Source: Gymnogyps californianus (lineage: Eukaryota; Chordata; Aves; Accipitriformes; Cathartidae). From it: DNA of 64,000 nucleotides. The notes under the pieces were generated by a model that saw only the letters and a program-made list of their open reading frames with translations, was not told the origin of the DNA and did not search any database. Shown piece by piece: positions 1-13,910 of the stretch; the stretch's first letter is position 1; each line of letters starts with the position of its first letter. Both the position numbers and the translations under genes were made by a program. Where the stretch lies: assembly GCF_018139145.2 (NCBI RefSeq), contig NC_059471.1, positions 204,743,494 through 204,807,493 of the forward strand, written 5' to 3'.

Positions 1-3000
1 ATTTTTTGTGAGCGTGCAAAGGTGGCAAAGGTTAGAAAGTGTCTAGAAACAGGAGTCTGGAAGAGACCTCTTTTATCTTCAGGTCCAACACTTTGCCCAA
101 GCAAAACAGAGAGAAGGCACTTTGTGGATTTTCCCCCAGAGCCCTGCCAAATGTTTCCTAATCACAACCTGCCACAGCCCCGCTGTTCCAGCCCTCAGTC
201 TTTCTTGCTCAGTAGTTGACCATTATAACAAACCTAACACAAAGAACGAACCACTCACCATAAAATGATATACCTACAGTCTTACCCTTAGTGAGGTAGC
301 CATCAATTACGCGGCATGCTCAGCCTTTACAAACCACACCATAAAGAATTACACTGTAAAGGATAAGTGTATGTATTGTATTACTGTGACCATCTCTGCC
401 TCTGACCCATTTAGCCACATATCCATAAAGATAAGACAAACAGATGCCAATGAGCTTTAATTTTGCTCTTATTTTAGGAATTTTATTTCCTGAGCACATT
501 ATTTTCATTACTTTGACTCAATTTCCATTAGGTGTGTTTTTAAATGTCAAGGGACTAGTGGATGTTTGTTCTTATTTTTTTCAGATTCTTTTCCATGTTG
601 TTCTGATTTGAACCTTTGGAATAACTGTTTTTCATTGATTAGACCTTGCAATACTAGTATACCATGTATGGTCAAAGGATTGTATTAACATTGGTTACAG
701 TCCAGTCATCATTCATATGCCAGAATTCAGTATAAATACTACTTTATATTTAGTATAAACTCTACTATATTTTGAGGATTTTATGAATTGTCATTTGCTC
801 CATCCTATCTATTTTAACTTAAAATGTCAATCAATCTCTAGGCTATTTCGTATTTTTGTTCCAGTATATAGATGGGGGTTGTCTAGCTTTTTTTTTTTAT
901 AGCATTCTGCACCAGCTAAATGAGGGACTGTGCTTAATCAGAATTATTTTGTTGCATGAATCATACATACAAAATTAAATCACATTTTTAAACTCTCATG
1001 CCCTGTTCCCATAATCAGCATCGTGTATTTTGGTCCTTCTCCTTCTGCTCATGGTTCTCAGCACCTCTCAGTGCATTTCAGTCTGTACTTTTCTGTACTC
1101 GTTTTCTTTACTTTTGCCCTTCTAATCAGGACTTTTGTGCACTCTCACCCCCTTGCTCCCCAGGGGGCTATAGCCAACTCTCCCAGAGCCTGACTTGCTA
1201 TCTACTTTGGGGCTGGACAGGCTGCGACACAGACACTGCTGACTCTGCTGGGTAGATCTGTTGTATAGAAAGGACTCTGTGACGAGCAGTTTGGGTGAGG
1301 AGGATGATGTTCTGCACACTCACATCTAGGCAGATGACTCCCCAGTCTGGTATTAAAAAAAAAATCTGTGTGTCCAATGCACAGCTGCTATATTGGATGC
1401 CCAACGTATTTAGACTGCAAAGCACCAGGTTATTTAAGGTCTCTTATTACTGCAGTCCATTGAGCAATCCTGTTAAGCTCTGGTTTAAGGAAGATAAGCA
1501 CAAATATATTAAAGATAAATGGAGTCAGAAACTTTATTTCTCACTCTTGTTCATGATCTAAACTATAAGAGTATGCCAGCTTTCACCTGAATTATATCAC
1601 ACAAGGAATCCACTGCGAGGAAGGAGGACTGGGGCTGGTGAGGAAGAAGTGTCATTGTCATGGCTTGATGCCTGAAGTTAAGAGTGGTCAAAGTGATCAT
1701 GGGGGCTTAATAGCAAGGTAACAGCATTATATACCATGCTGCTCAAGGTAGTAAAATTTTAGGCTGACTGTGTTACTGTTAAAATGGAGGGGCGGGGGAA
1801 CACAGGGCAAAATAATGCAGAATATGTGGGACAGGATGTTGGAAGTGAATCTCAAAATATATCACCTCAGCGCTAAGCATGAGTCAAAAAAAAAAAGTCA
1901 AATTGAACCTTAGGAATTACAAGGAAAGGAGTGAAAAGTAAAACGGCCAGCATCATTTTGCCACCGGGTGTGCAATACAATGATATGCCCAGATTTTGGT
2001 GTTATAGGCAGATCTGGTTGCATCTGCTTGGGAAAATCATAGTAAAACTAGATGTTGAGCGAGAGAGAACATCTTCCTGTGTAATGGGAAGCTAAAGTAA
2101 GTTTCCTCAGTTTGGGTAAAGGGATGATTGACTGATGTCTATAAATGATGAATGCTGTTGATAAAGCAAAAACGTTTCACTGTTACTGAAAATGCAAGAA
2201 TTTAGAGAAAAGAGAGCTTAAAAAATAAAGGGAAAGCATTTTCACACATTATATAATTAAATCATGGAGCTCTTTGCAACCTGAAGCTGTAAAAATACAA
2301 ATACAGTTATATAAATGGACAGTTTAATGTTTCACTGATGACTATTATACGTCACAACCCAGCATACCTAGAGATGGGAGAGTATGTGGAGGGGATGTGG
2401 GGCTCATTCTCTGCACACCCTGTGTCTTGTACTCCTCTGAAAGCATCTGCAGCTGGCTGGGGTCAGGACAACTAGGCTGGAAGGGACTTTTGGCCAGCTC
2501 AGTGGGACAATTCAGTTGCCTAAATATGTGTGTAGTGTTGTTTGCGATAATGTACAGCATCCCGGGCCCCTGCCTGCCAGTCCACAAGGGCAGGCGCTTT
2601 TGAAACTAGTCAACACAGGTGTGCATCGCCTTGTCACACTTGCACTGGTACTAGAAAATAGATATTAAATTTTATCATGCACTAATACAATTCTGTGGTA
2701 CATTAGCACTTGGATAAACATTATTTACACACTTTGAGAGTAACAAGCAGGCCTTCAGTGGACTATGTTTAAGGTTTCAGTATGTTTCTAGGGCAAATTA
2801 AAGAAGTTCTAAAGCAAGGAAGAAGCTGACCTGTTTTTTTTAATCCATAAAAAATGTAATTGGAGGATACAATCTGTAAGGAATTTCTTTCAGGATGTTT
2901 AGGAAAAGGTAGACCTATTGTCTTATATTTATCTAGGGCTATATTTTATATTACAGAGGAGTAGTTACAAAAGAACACTGCATGTGTGTATTTTAATTTG

Positions 3001-6000
3001 AAGATGCTTCCTTATTCTCCAGTATCACTTGAACTCATGCCCTTCACGATATTTGTTTATCATAATCATAATTCATGTGTCTATAAGAGGATTTGTATTC
3101 TTTTAGCCTGAGGTAAACATGTTCAACAGCCTGGTTTTAGTTGGTGTGCTTCCTTAGCTAAAATTAAGACAAAAGTTCTTGCAAATGTTTAGATATTACT
3201 GAGTTATAATAAATTCCCAGTGGATAATTATACTTGCTCTCTTCCAAGCCAGCCTTCATTTTATTATTTAATGCTATTGTTTGTTGTGTATTGAGTAGTT
3301 GTTTGTCTTTTGAGGACAGCAGAATAAAGGGATTTACCAAACTCTTCTGAAAATCTGAACACTGCAGTAATATTCAGACCTTCTAAATAATTTATTGAGA
3401 GCACAGCCAACAATATGAAATTTTCATGTATGGGTTTCAAACAGGCAACCTCACATAAACTTGAAAGGCATGAAAAATAAGGTTAGGCTTCAAAACGGAG
3501 GTCAATATTCTCAGGCTTAGGGTAATAAAAAGGTAATCACAATAGTGTTTAATCTGTTTTTTAAGAAAAACCTTACATTGGCACATTTCAGAGAAGCATG
3601 ACAAAATTTGAATTTGAAACTTAATAAAGAGATTGGTGGTTGCTGAATAGGGACACAAAACAGTTCCAACATAGGCCAGCGACCAGGCTTGCTTCATACC
3701 CTTTGTAGCTCGTGAGGTCTGGGAATGACCATCATCTCCTCCCATCTGCTCCTGGGACTTTGGATAAGAGAAATAATACACTATGACTGGCAAAATATGT
3801 TTCAAAATTATTTAAGTCTAACCATCATGTACATACTGTTAAAGCGTATGTTGCTGGCTGTTATGTTATGCTACTAACTCTCATATTAACAATATTTTGT
3901 TGCCCAGAGGTGCATTTTAACAACTAATATGATGGGGTTTCTGTTTCTTAAACTGAAACTATAAATGACTGTCCTCGTTAATCATTACAGGAACTAGTAT
4001 TTAGATGATCATTCTTGTTTGGTCTATAGTATGCAATATAATTCAGTGGCTGAATTTTGACTGTTGCTGGCTTCTGCTAGACACCATTTTTAGAGGCATA
4101 GCTGATGTACATTTTTGTGAAACAGATTTTGTTTCATATCCAGATTATTGTTTTTACAGCTTAAACTTCATTAATGCTGTTCAGGGCTCTGTGAGTTATC
4201 AAATGGAGTAACAGACATTTGCTGATATCCTTTAGAGCTTCTTGGTACTACAACATTGCTCGCTAAGTTGCTAAGCATTAATGATGTATTTGGCATAACA
4301 CAAGAAAGAAGATAAAGATAGTCATTGTCTCTAACGTCCTCGGGTGAGCTCTGGGTGCTGGGATGCTTAATTCCTGCTCAGCTCCCTCAGATGTGGGTGA
4401 TAGCTGGACATCTAAGTAGAAGCTGGATAATTAAGTTGCTCTGTGTGAGTGGCTCTTGGTGGGATTCATCTCAGTTTGGCCATCTTCAGTGTTGACATCG
4501 ACAACTGAGCTTTACAGTCTAGTCTCCCTTTATAGTCAGTGGGGAGAATCAGGCATTTCTCGAGTGTGATTCATCTGGCCTGTTTTAGACATCAACGTTA
4601 GGGTAAGATATACAGGCTAAATGGGGTGACATAAATAGATATGATGTTCTCAGGAGCTTTATTTAGCAGTAGCACACACTCACTGGGCCACTGACTGAGA
4701 CGTCCATCTCCTCCTTCTAAGAAGCCTGCCCCAACTGCGGGAATAGAGAACAAGCCTCTTTCTGTGCCAGCTGGTATTCACTTTTCCCATACAAAATGCA
4801 ATGCCTGCAGCTGAGGGACAGTGGCTGGGCCACACAGACACTGGGCTGTAAAATATTTTAGAATATTTGCTTGGGAAATTCAGGTCTGAATCCTCTTACC
4901 TAGGTGAGAGCCTTAATTACCCATCTGTTGGTTAGGAAGCAGGCTGCTATGGCAGCAGCCAGTCTTATCCCTCCTCTGTCAGGTCTCTGGGCTGTGCCAA
5001 TGTGTTTGGTGATGCCAGCTGGAACAAAGCACCTCGCTGCTCAATGTAGCCAAGTTTCCGGTGGCTTTGGGTATGGTCAGAAACATATTTAAGTTAGGGG
5101 TTTTGATGCATGAGAAGTCAGGCTCTTGGGTCTAATATTGGAATCATGCACCTGTTTTAGGTGCCAGAGTCCGTTCACAGGTCTAACCATTGGACTCTTC
5201 ACTTTTAGTGAGGTGCGGGCTCTGAAGCATCTCAGACCTTATAAAAAATGTGACCAATCCTTTGTAGTTTAGGAATATTCTTTCTTCCTGAAAGAATAAA
5301 CACTGCTTATATTGCTGCTGATGTTACTGTCAATGTCTTGTATGAACTTTCAAAAAGATGTTATAAGTAGTGTCTCTGCAAATAGTTCTTTCACAAGGCT
5401 GATAGGCTACTCCTTGCATCAATGACAAATGATGTCTCTGTCTATCATCTTACTGATATCTTGCCACACATCTGCAATCTATTTTCAGTTCTCTGTTGCT
5501 CATTACCAATTTAGGAAAGGAATTGAAAAGCTATGGAGACAAAGAGATTTGATGGAGCATGGGGCAGAACCACTGAGACTAGCACCATAATGCAAAGCAA
5601 CACCAGATCTGATTTTAAGCTGTCTAGAGCAAGGTTCAAAACTCGTGCATTTTTACTCCCCTCCTCCCAAGAGCTATCAGTAACTGGAGTTATTGGTGAA
5701 GGCATCACAGGTTAGAGATGGTGCAGTTCAACACACCATCAGTCCACCTTCAAGAAAAGTTCACTGGTGTGCTGTTGTGAGTTTAGTGCTTTGGTGTGGG
5801 CTTTAGAAAACCACTACTTAAGTGAGAATGCTTTCAGTTGTAAGAGTGCTGTCCCTCGCTCATGTCTGTCTGTTTAACCATGCTGAAATGTCTTTCCTTT
5901 TTGTTTTCTCCCACCTACCTGGGGAAAATCAAAACCAGTATAAGTAAGAATCCTGTGGGTTTTCTGCTTTTGTTTTTGCTGGATGAGGTGTAGACCTGTG

Positions 6001-6845
6001 ATTCACACTGTTCTTGGGTATCTGTCTGGCATTCGTATTTGAAATTGCCGCATAATTATGAATTCCTGGATTTTGGTTTCTTTTGAAAGCAAAGTATTTC
6101 TGTGAGCAGTAAAAGTTTGATTTTAACATATGTCACTAGTTTTTTTAAAATTCCTTCTTTTTTACTAATAACATTCTGAGTGCAATTAAACGTATACAGT
6201 TTCTGGATTCTTGTAACAATGCATACTCCACCATTAATTTACAAATACATTTATCAGCACACTATTTTGAATGCATACCTCTAAAACTCTACCTGAGTAT
6301 TTATAAATTGCTTATCACCGTGGTGGCTAAGCAGTGTACCTTTAAATAAGGCATCAGAGCTTATTCTCTTCTTACGAGCAATTTAATCTGTGGTTGACAT
6401 TTCAGTGGTCTGGTATTTTAAGGATTTGGGCTTAGTATTATCTGTGCCCTGTAAGACAGCACTACATGCTGGGATGGGTTTACACTTGGGCCACTTGTAT
6501 TTGGCATTGCATGATGGTAGCATAAAGGCACAGTTGCCTAAAGGAAGGGACCAGCTTGAGAGGGGATGAAGAACATCTTCCCTGTGTTGATTCATCTTTT
6601 GCACAAACCCTTCCCGACTTGCTGGGACTGCAAGTAATGAGTCCAGAAATCCACTCTGGGGGCACCACCTCATTTCTACCTTTAAAGCCATTGTGGGCAA
6701 AGCCAGAGAGGGAAAATTTGAAAGAGGAGCAGCCGAGTGGGGGCTTTTGATCAAGTCATGTTGGCCGAGAGATGCTGAGACACAGATAGCCATGGCACAT
6801 ACTCCTGCCAGAGCTCCTTGCACTCACTGGGCTGCTGTTTGTTCC

Positions 6846-6921
6846 CCCATCCCAGCTCCATCTTTGAGCCGGCAAGGCTGGTGCCCATCCCAGCTCCATC
6901 TCTGAGCCAGCGAGGCTGGTG
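6846..6921. repeat. Tandem duplication, 38 bp x 2
   Basis: Two adjacent 38-bp units (6846-6883 and 6884-6921) abut exactly and differ at 3 positions. Each starts CCCATCCCAGCTCCATCT and ends GGCTGGTG. The differences are T/C, G/A and A/G, all transitions. This is a minisatellite-like direct duplication in intron 1, inside a GC-richer patch (about 6560-7080). No coding or regulatory role can be read from it. Confidence 0.95.
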
Positions 6922-9384
6922 CTGGGGGCAGTGTGAGACCCTACTGTGGGGTGACCTCTCGCCAGTCCTGGTGGTGTGGTGGGAATGTGCTAATGGCAGA
7001 GCTGTCTCTGCTCTGCCTACTGCAACGAGCTGGTGCCTCTCTCAGCTGCAGGGAGAACATGCAGCACCAGATGACAATTCTGGCATGAGGTGGTACCACA
7101 GTATATACCAGGTGGTTTTAAACAAGAGTGACAGTAGTTGTCAGATACTAGTCAGAGAGATGTTTAGGAGTGGTGACTAGAGAAGGTGCGTTAGCTTTGG
7201 CGTGCCTGTTGTCATCCTCCTGGTATGTTGTGTGCCTAGTGCCTACAGGATTGGCATGGGTACAGTTTAATCAAACCTAGTATTTGCTGATGAGGCAGCA
7301 GAAAATAAGATTCAGAGGATGGAGTGTCTCTGTGTTGGTCTCCCAGGTGAATCCTCAATTTGTTCAGGAGTCAGCTCTTCTTCCTGGTCTTTTGAGCTGT
7401 ACAAGGGAATTCAGGGTTTGCATGCAAACACGTGAGCTTGGGTGGTCCCAAGTACACTGCCTTTGGATTACATTCCCACTGCTGGCTGTTTTAGGGAGTG
7501 TTAAGGTCTGCTTGGCTCTGAATGCGGTGTGACGTTGACAGTCCTTGCTGTATTTGATGTTAATCTCCATTTCTTTTTGCAGTCTTCTGTGAAAGCCACA
7601 GCACTGTGAAGGGACAGAGGCCTCTCTGAACAGTGCCATTGCACACCTGACTTACATTACTTAGAGGCTGATATATTTTTTGAGGACTCAAGCAAAAAAA
7701 AAAATTACTTCAGTATAAGTAATTTATTTCCTAAAAGGAAGGTTTCCAGCCATGGCTCAGGTGTGCAATGATGCAATATTACAGTATTATAAGGAACTGA
7801 CTTTGACCTTGAGAAGAACCTAAAAAAATGCCTGTCCTTGCTTTGATGCAAGGAAGTCTCATTTTGGGAAGTCCCCTGTCTGTGGTGATCCCATTTCACA
7901 TACCAAAATTATTTTCTGTTTTCTTCATGGTATACAAAAGTGCAGTTTTACACTGCGGCTATGTGTCTTGACTCACATAAACAGTATATGAGGCTTCAAA
8001 GATTTTTGCCTTTTTTAATTCTTTCTTGAATTCTGTTATATCTCCACTCATGCTGTTTCATGTGTCATATCTGTATGTCTACATCTAGTCCTTTTCCTTG
8101 CCTTAAAGTTTTTTAACTCTGTGACTGTCATCAACGGCAGCTGCAAATTCTGTGGAATTTCTCTATATATTAGCCCTCTTAGAGACATTTAGCTGATGCT
8201 AAAGAGCAGCCAGATTTGGTAAGACCTGTCAGTGGCAGTTATCTCCTGAGATGATCCCCTTTCTCCACCTGGCAGTTTTTCTGCCTTTACAGTTTTGATG
8301 CATTGACTGTACTTCAAGTATTTTGAGTATCAGTCAAAATGCAGCTGTCTTTTCAGAGAGTAAATCAGTCCCTCAAGAGAATGTAAGGCAAATTTTATGC
8401 AATTACTCACACAGATTACTAGATTTCTATAATACTATACAGTGTGTGTGGCATATAACATTGGAAACAGTGAAAATGATGTTCATAAGAATAGCATGAG
8501 TTTCTTAGAAATATCTGAATATAACTACAGTTCAAAACCCACTTTGTCTTTCCTGTTATGCTGCTACCTCCACCTGTGGTATAATTTCAGCAGCATCTTT
8601 GCCAGCCTCCTTCTTCCTGACCCGCTTCCTCCTGAAGGCATGTCAGCTCCCGGCATCGCCGGAGGCACCGCTGTTCCTTGTCCCACAGGAGGCACCAACT
8701 CCAGGGCTCTCGCAGAAACCTGTCGTGGGAAGTGTGAGGCGTCTCTGGAGAGAGGCTGCCGCATCCCCTCTGTTCCCAAGTAAATTACACCCCAAAGCTC
8801 CCCAGAGATGCGTGGCATTGGCAGGATGAGGCCAGCCTGTGTGCTCACTTAGCCGGTCTCTGTAGCAACTCTAGGCGAGCACAGCAGCGTGTATGTGCTG
8901 AGCGTGCAGGGAGTTGCAGTCAGCAACTCCCCACATTTTTTTGGTGGAAAATTGAACTGGGGGCCTCATGATTCTCAGAAATACAGTTGTTTGTGACCAC
9001 AACCATTGTACAGAAAGAAGGGTAGGGCAAAGTGGCACCGGAGACTACTTCTGTGGTATTTCCCAGCCCTGATATGATTTTTTTTCATGGAACCATTTCC
9101 TAGGCTTTTATAAAATAAACTGAAGTTATCCACCTAGCCCATGTATTCCTATCCATGTGATTCGTGGACAGGAAGGTTTCATATCCATCATGCAAACACT
9201 GTTCACTTGATTCAAAAGGTGGAGTAAGAGCTGCATAGCAAGTTGCCATTGTGGCTGTCGACCAGCATGTGAAGCTGGCCCACACTTCGCTGTTGGGTTT
9301 TACAGGTGGTTTTGCACCTGGTCTCTCTCCCCGGTCACTGTGTGAGTCCCTCATACTGAACATCTCCAGGGTTTCCAGGCCACA

Positions 9385-9570
9385 GCTACAGACCCCATCT
9401 CCTCCTTTTCATCACCTTGTCTCTGCTACTTTGGCCAGCCATGATCCCCTCTTCCCCATTGGTCCCTGTTTTTTCTCCAAAAAGTCTCTCTTCCCCTATT
9501 CCCTGTACTGGTTCCAGTGTCACCACCTTCTCTATCCTAGTACACTCACTGTCCTCTTGCCCTCAGATCT
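9385..9570. other. Pyrimidine-rich tract in intron 1
   Basis: The + strand is strongly biased to C and T over about 180 bases, with many CTCC and TTCC runs. The bias removes stop codons and produces the longest open frame of the window (9251-9784, 177 codons), whose product is a Ser/Leu/Phe/Pro-rich string without recognisable domains. It could be a worn repeat or simple-sequence DNA; I do not recognise a family. Confidence 0.5.
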
Positions 9571-10024
9571 GCTTTTGTGTCTCCTAAGTTTAAGTTATTG
9601 GGGATGGTGTTGGTCAAACTTTAGGAGCAACTTCATTTTTGTGACATTTTGCACATTTTTCAGCTTTTTGACAAGTGAAAATCTGCTGAATCGATGTTTT
9701 CTCATCAGAAGGCTTAGACTTTTGATGAAGATCCCTCTCTTTCCCCCTTTCTTTCCAACCAGCAGACATGACTTTCTGCTTTAAAACACTGAGAGATTTC
9801 CCAGATCAAAACATCATTGGAAATGATGTCTCCACAAAGCACTTCTGCTCCAACAAAGCAGTATAGCTGGACTGAAATATATTTCACGGGACTTTTTTCA
9901 GTGACCTCTATTAGTCAGCGAGTGCTCTAAGAGTGCTAAATGAGGACAGAATCTCCAGAAATATTTAGATGCTAAAAATGAAAATGTCTCTGAGCATGTG
10001 TGAACTCTGATATTTTAGTTTTGT

Positions 10025-10036
10025 TATATATATATA
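10025..10036. repeat. (TA)6 microsatellite
   Basis: Six TA units are followed by A-rich sequence (aaaaatataa). It is a short simple repeat in intron 1. Confidence 0.85.
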
Positions 10037-10389
10037 AAAATATAATTTGTCCAAACTTGGAGGACAGCTCTCACACTTCAGAGTGGAAGAGCTGCTGAAA
10101 GCAAAGGACACTGGAATTTTTCAGCCAGGGCAACACATTTTCCTCTAACCTCATCTCGGAAATGAATGAAGTGTTTTGACTGAAATTCCTTCTTCCTTAA
10201 ATAATTAAATCAGTCTGAGGCAGACACTTACCATGGAAAAAAAACAACCCAAAAAGCCCAAGAGGGTAAAAATTGGCAAAGATCTCAGGAACTGAAAATA
10301 GAAGGAAATGTTGGGCAACTTTTAAAGTAGCTGTTATCAACTTTGCCTCTAATATATGCAGTGTGCTGTTGCCTGATCAGTAGGTTTTT

Positions 10390-10990
10390 CCCAGCGCAGC
10401 CCTCCTGCGTATCTCGGGAGATGTTCTCAGTTCCTCTCGCTGGGCTATTTCAAGGCAACCGAGGGCTCCCTACCTACGTCTGTGGCATGGGCTATCTGCT
10501 CCCACGGGCTCTCTCACAAGCTCCCTTCCCGTCCCTGGTGTGAGGGGTGGGACGAGTCAAGCTGGGGCTCCCCCCTTGCCCTGGTGCAGCAGCCAGGAGG
10601 GCTGGCATGGGGTGCTGCTCTGTGGGGGGCGGCAGGGTCTGGCGTCCCCCCGGCCCGGCTGAGCAGTGCCCAGTGATAGGAAGAGCTCCTCACTTCTTCA
10701 CTCACCCGAATTGTCCTCCCAAGAAAGAGTGTTGTGGAGGATGGAGCAGAGCCTGGTTGGACTTGTAGATGAGACTCACTGTTGTGTCACCCATTGGGTG
10801 CCACGGGGCAGGCGGTGGGGCTATGCCAGAGCCCCCCTTGCCTGCCCAGCCCTGGGTGCTCCATGCAGCTGTGTCCCTCCAGATGTTTTCCAAGGTCAAG
10901 GTGGGTCTTGGCGTTGGTCCTTGCTCCTGAAGCGCCAGATATTTGGCATCAACTACATATGGCATGAGCCAGTGTAAAGGCAGAAACAAA
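10390..10990. other. GC-rich patch in intron 1
   Basis: About 600 bases are clearly richer in G and C than the surrounding intron, with runs such as GGGGGGCGG near 10623 and CCCCCCGG near 10645. CpG dinucleotides are present but sparse, so it does not look like a full CpG-island promoter. Several overlapping open frames on both strands (60-103 codons) are explained by the composition. It ends about 2.9 kb before exon 2. I see no gene in it. Confidence 0.5.
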
Positions 10991-13910
10991 GCCTGGCAGA
11001 GGGGATCTCGGAGGAAGCTTCTTGTTGCTCTTGGAAGGGGAAGCTGAGAGCCCTCAGTAACAAGCCCTAGTCCCTACATAAAATCATGGTCCTGTTGCTG
11101 GGCTGTGCGTTAGCACAGCTTTCCTGTTCTTGGTCATTAACACTTGGCATGGTGTGTGTTTTCTTTCATTTTACAGGAATTTGATGTATTTCACCACTGG
11201 GTAGAGAAAAAAATCATCACTGAGAATGTCATGATTAATTTTTTTCCTCTTGAAGAACTATGAAATTATTCTGAAATGTATGACACGTGTATAATAACAG
11301 CCTAGTGCTCTGTTTTTAAAAAATGTACTAGAGGCATTGTGCAGTTTCCCAGAGGCTTAATGAGGGAGCCATACTGTGTTGGAAATTTTTCAACAATAAA
11401 AATTGACCTATTACATGCTCATGTAAAATGAGGGTTGACAATCACACAAATATGTCCAAAACCAAATACAGGCATTGTAAAATATCAGTTCTTTCCCACA
11501 GAGAAACTGGTCACCTGTTCATAGTAGAATTTTGCATTATATCCTATTCAGTAAAGAATAAGATGCTTCCCCACAGGGAAAAAAATGGCAGCAAAGTACT
11601 GGCCCGGTGCCCTTCTATCAATGCTTTTCACTGACTGTTTTGCCAAGTCCTCAAAAATAACGCATAGGCATATTTTTTCAACATATGTTTTGCTGCTTTG
11701 TTGGTTTAAAGGCACAAAGGGAAGAAAAGGTTCTGCATTACTTGCCTCTTCATCATCAAACGCAAGAAAAATTCCTTGTTTGCTTGTTTGATTTTCTTTT
11801 CTCTCCATAATACTTATTTTATTTTTTAAAAATCTAATCACTTTTGTTGTTCTTTTAACATATATATCAGAAGTGGCCTCTTCTTAAAAATTGAGCATAT
11901 GGCTCTGAACCTGCATCTACATTCAGGGAAGCATCTATTGCAAAACACTGAAATTTAAATCCATGGGAGCAGAAAAGTGGGATTCAGGAATTATTCAGTA
12001 TACTATTGAATAATCAAATAAAGGAAGATAATTAAATATAAAGAGTTGAAGAATAAATTAAACATGGTAAGTATTGCTCCTCTGCTCAGAACAAATTAAG
12101 CTACTGTCAATGTTTGTATGTTCTTCAGATATTTAACAGTAAGTTTAAGCCAATGTGTACCCCAGAGGAAACACTAAATGACTATTGGGATTTAAAACCC
12201 CCCAACTGTTTCACTGCTGAATGGGTGTCACTAGTGAATGTACTAGCAGTAACCTCGCAGTACCTTGCTTCAGTTCCCTGGCCAGTCACCGGCTCGTGAT
12301 GTTCCCAGCAAGAGAGAGCAATATGGGGAGGTGGAACGTGATGTAGGGAGAGATCAGAGTTTATCAGCAATCCCTGTCAAGCACCAATCTCTGTGTGTTA
12401 AGGGGGGGAAAAGGATTAAAGTACGAAAGCAGAACCAGCGTGGCAACTAGGGTCTTGATGCATCTTCAGTGTACGAGGCTACAAGTCATGAGACTCTTCT
12501 TCAGCACAGAGATCTTTTTGTGTGGATCTCCTTGCAGTTTCTTTGCCCTTTGTAATGCAGTTTAAAAAAAGAAAAAAAAATTCCTATATGGTAGGCCATA
12601 GATATGCAATGCAGTTTATCCACATTTAAATAAATATGGGTAAAGATTATAGAAAAGGATGATAATAGATATAGAAAAGCACGATATTAGAAAGACAAAG
12701 GTGAGGAGAGAAAGAGAAGAAATTTACCTCATTGTTAAGCTAATTAATTAATTTTTTGTAAAATTTTCTGGTTCTGATTTTCAATTCAGAGGTATGCAAC
12801 CTAATGTTAGAATATTAAATTAAAAAAAAAATGGACAGGAGATTATTATGAAGCAAAGAAGGTTGTGTGCTACTGTAGGATTAGAGAAGTCATTCTGGCC
12901 ATAGAGGATATTGCATTTATATAATAGGAAAAACCTAAACCTGTCACTTAATAATTTAAGTCTTTCCAAGATAGAACTGCTGAAGCTGATGTTAAGTATA
13001 CAATGATACAATCTGAAAGATATCAAAGTAAAAATGGGAGAATTAGTGTTTACAAGAATTAAACAAATATTGCAATATTTGTCAATTTTAACAAAGAATA
13101 TATAGATTCCAGAGTTACTTGTAGATGCTATCTGGATGATTACTTTACTGCTAATATCTAAGAATCTCTTAAAAATACATTCATGAGTTATATAAATACA
13201 CATAATCTGTAATGACTCAGATGCCCATATAACTTAAGTGTGTAGTACTATAATATGCGTGATAACCATAACTTAGCACTCTGTTTAGGTCCAGAAAGAA
13301 CAATACCATAATCCTGGTTATTTCATTGCTTTTACTATGTTCTAATGCCTTGACAATTAGTTACAAGCCGTATATTCCAATGCTATGTTTTACTAACTCA
13401 TTGTGCATTTAGTGTATAGTATGGTATAGTTGTGTGCTTCTGGCAAAGGCAACTTCTCAAGCAGCGATGGCCATGACCACCCTTTTGATGTTCATTTCAT
13501 TTCAGATCCTGTTGTAATGCTCAATTTGTGTCTGGTTCCTGCTGCAGACGATTACTGGTACAGGACTTATGATTCATTTAGGAATAGAAGCTGAGTCAGA
13601 CACCAATAAATGCCAGTCGTTTACCTCTAAAACAGGCAATTTTCTTCAAGTAAACCCTGAGGAAGTTGTACAGGAGCATACTGAAACTTGGCACACATAG
13701 CTTGAACGCTGAACAAGTTGTTTGGGCAAATTACATGGGAAAGCCAATTTAAAGTCACTGAAGTGTCATAAGTATTGGGGCAATTCAGATGAATTCGCTG
13801 TGCTGAATGATGGGATCTCATTCAAGGGCAAAAATCTGCTCACAGAATGTGTATAGGATCTTAAGTAGTGCTTATAAATAACTACACATATTTTATTTCT
13901 CTCATTTCAG

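Larger units (their letters stand above)
1..13910 (+). other. RELN: RELN intron 1, 3' part (no exon seen)
   Basis: This stretch precedes the first recognisable coding exon and is read as the end of intron 1, because the exon at 13911 starts in the middle of a codon after a good acceptor. Reelin exon 1 (signal peptide and start of the reeler domain, in a CpG-rich promoter in other vertebrates) was looked for and not seen, so it should lie upstream of the window. Open frames here are short, or pyrimidine-rich and unlike any family I know. Named contents: a 38-bp tandem duplication (6846-6921), a pyrimidine-rich tract (9385-9570), a TA repeat (10025) and a GC-rich patch (10390-10990). In the rest I see only unique AT-rich intronic sequence. 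The intron assignment is an inference from the exon phase and gene identity. Confidence 0.85.

Noticed and set aside
2471..2510. GGCTGGAAGGGACTTTTGG, resembling part of a young bird CR1
   Set aside because: The similarity covers only about 20 bases with no collinear flanking blocks, so it was not called.
6383..6823. 146-codon minus-strand open frame
   Set aside because: No family resemblance. It overlaps open frames in other phases and on the other strand in a GC-richer patch, as expected by chance.
9251..9784. Longest open frame of the window, 177 codons on +
   Set aside because: It overlaps a pyrimidine-rich tract that depletes stops. The product is Ser/Leu/Phe/Pro-rich with no domain, and the frame lies in an intron without splice or promoter context.
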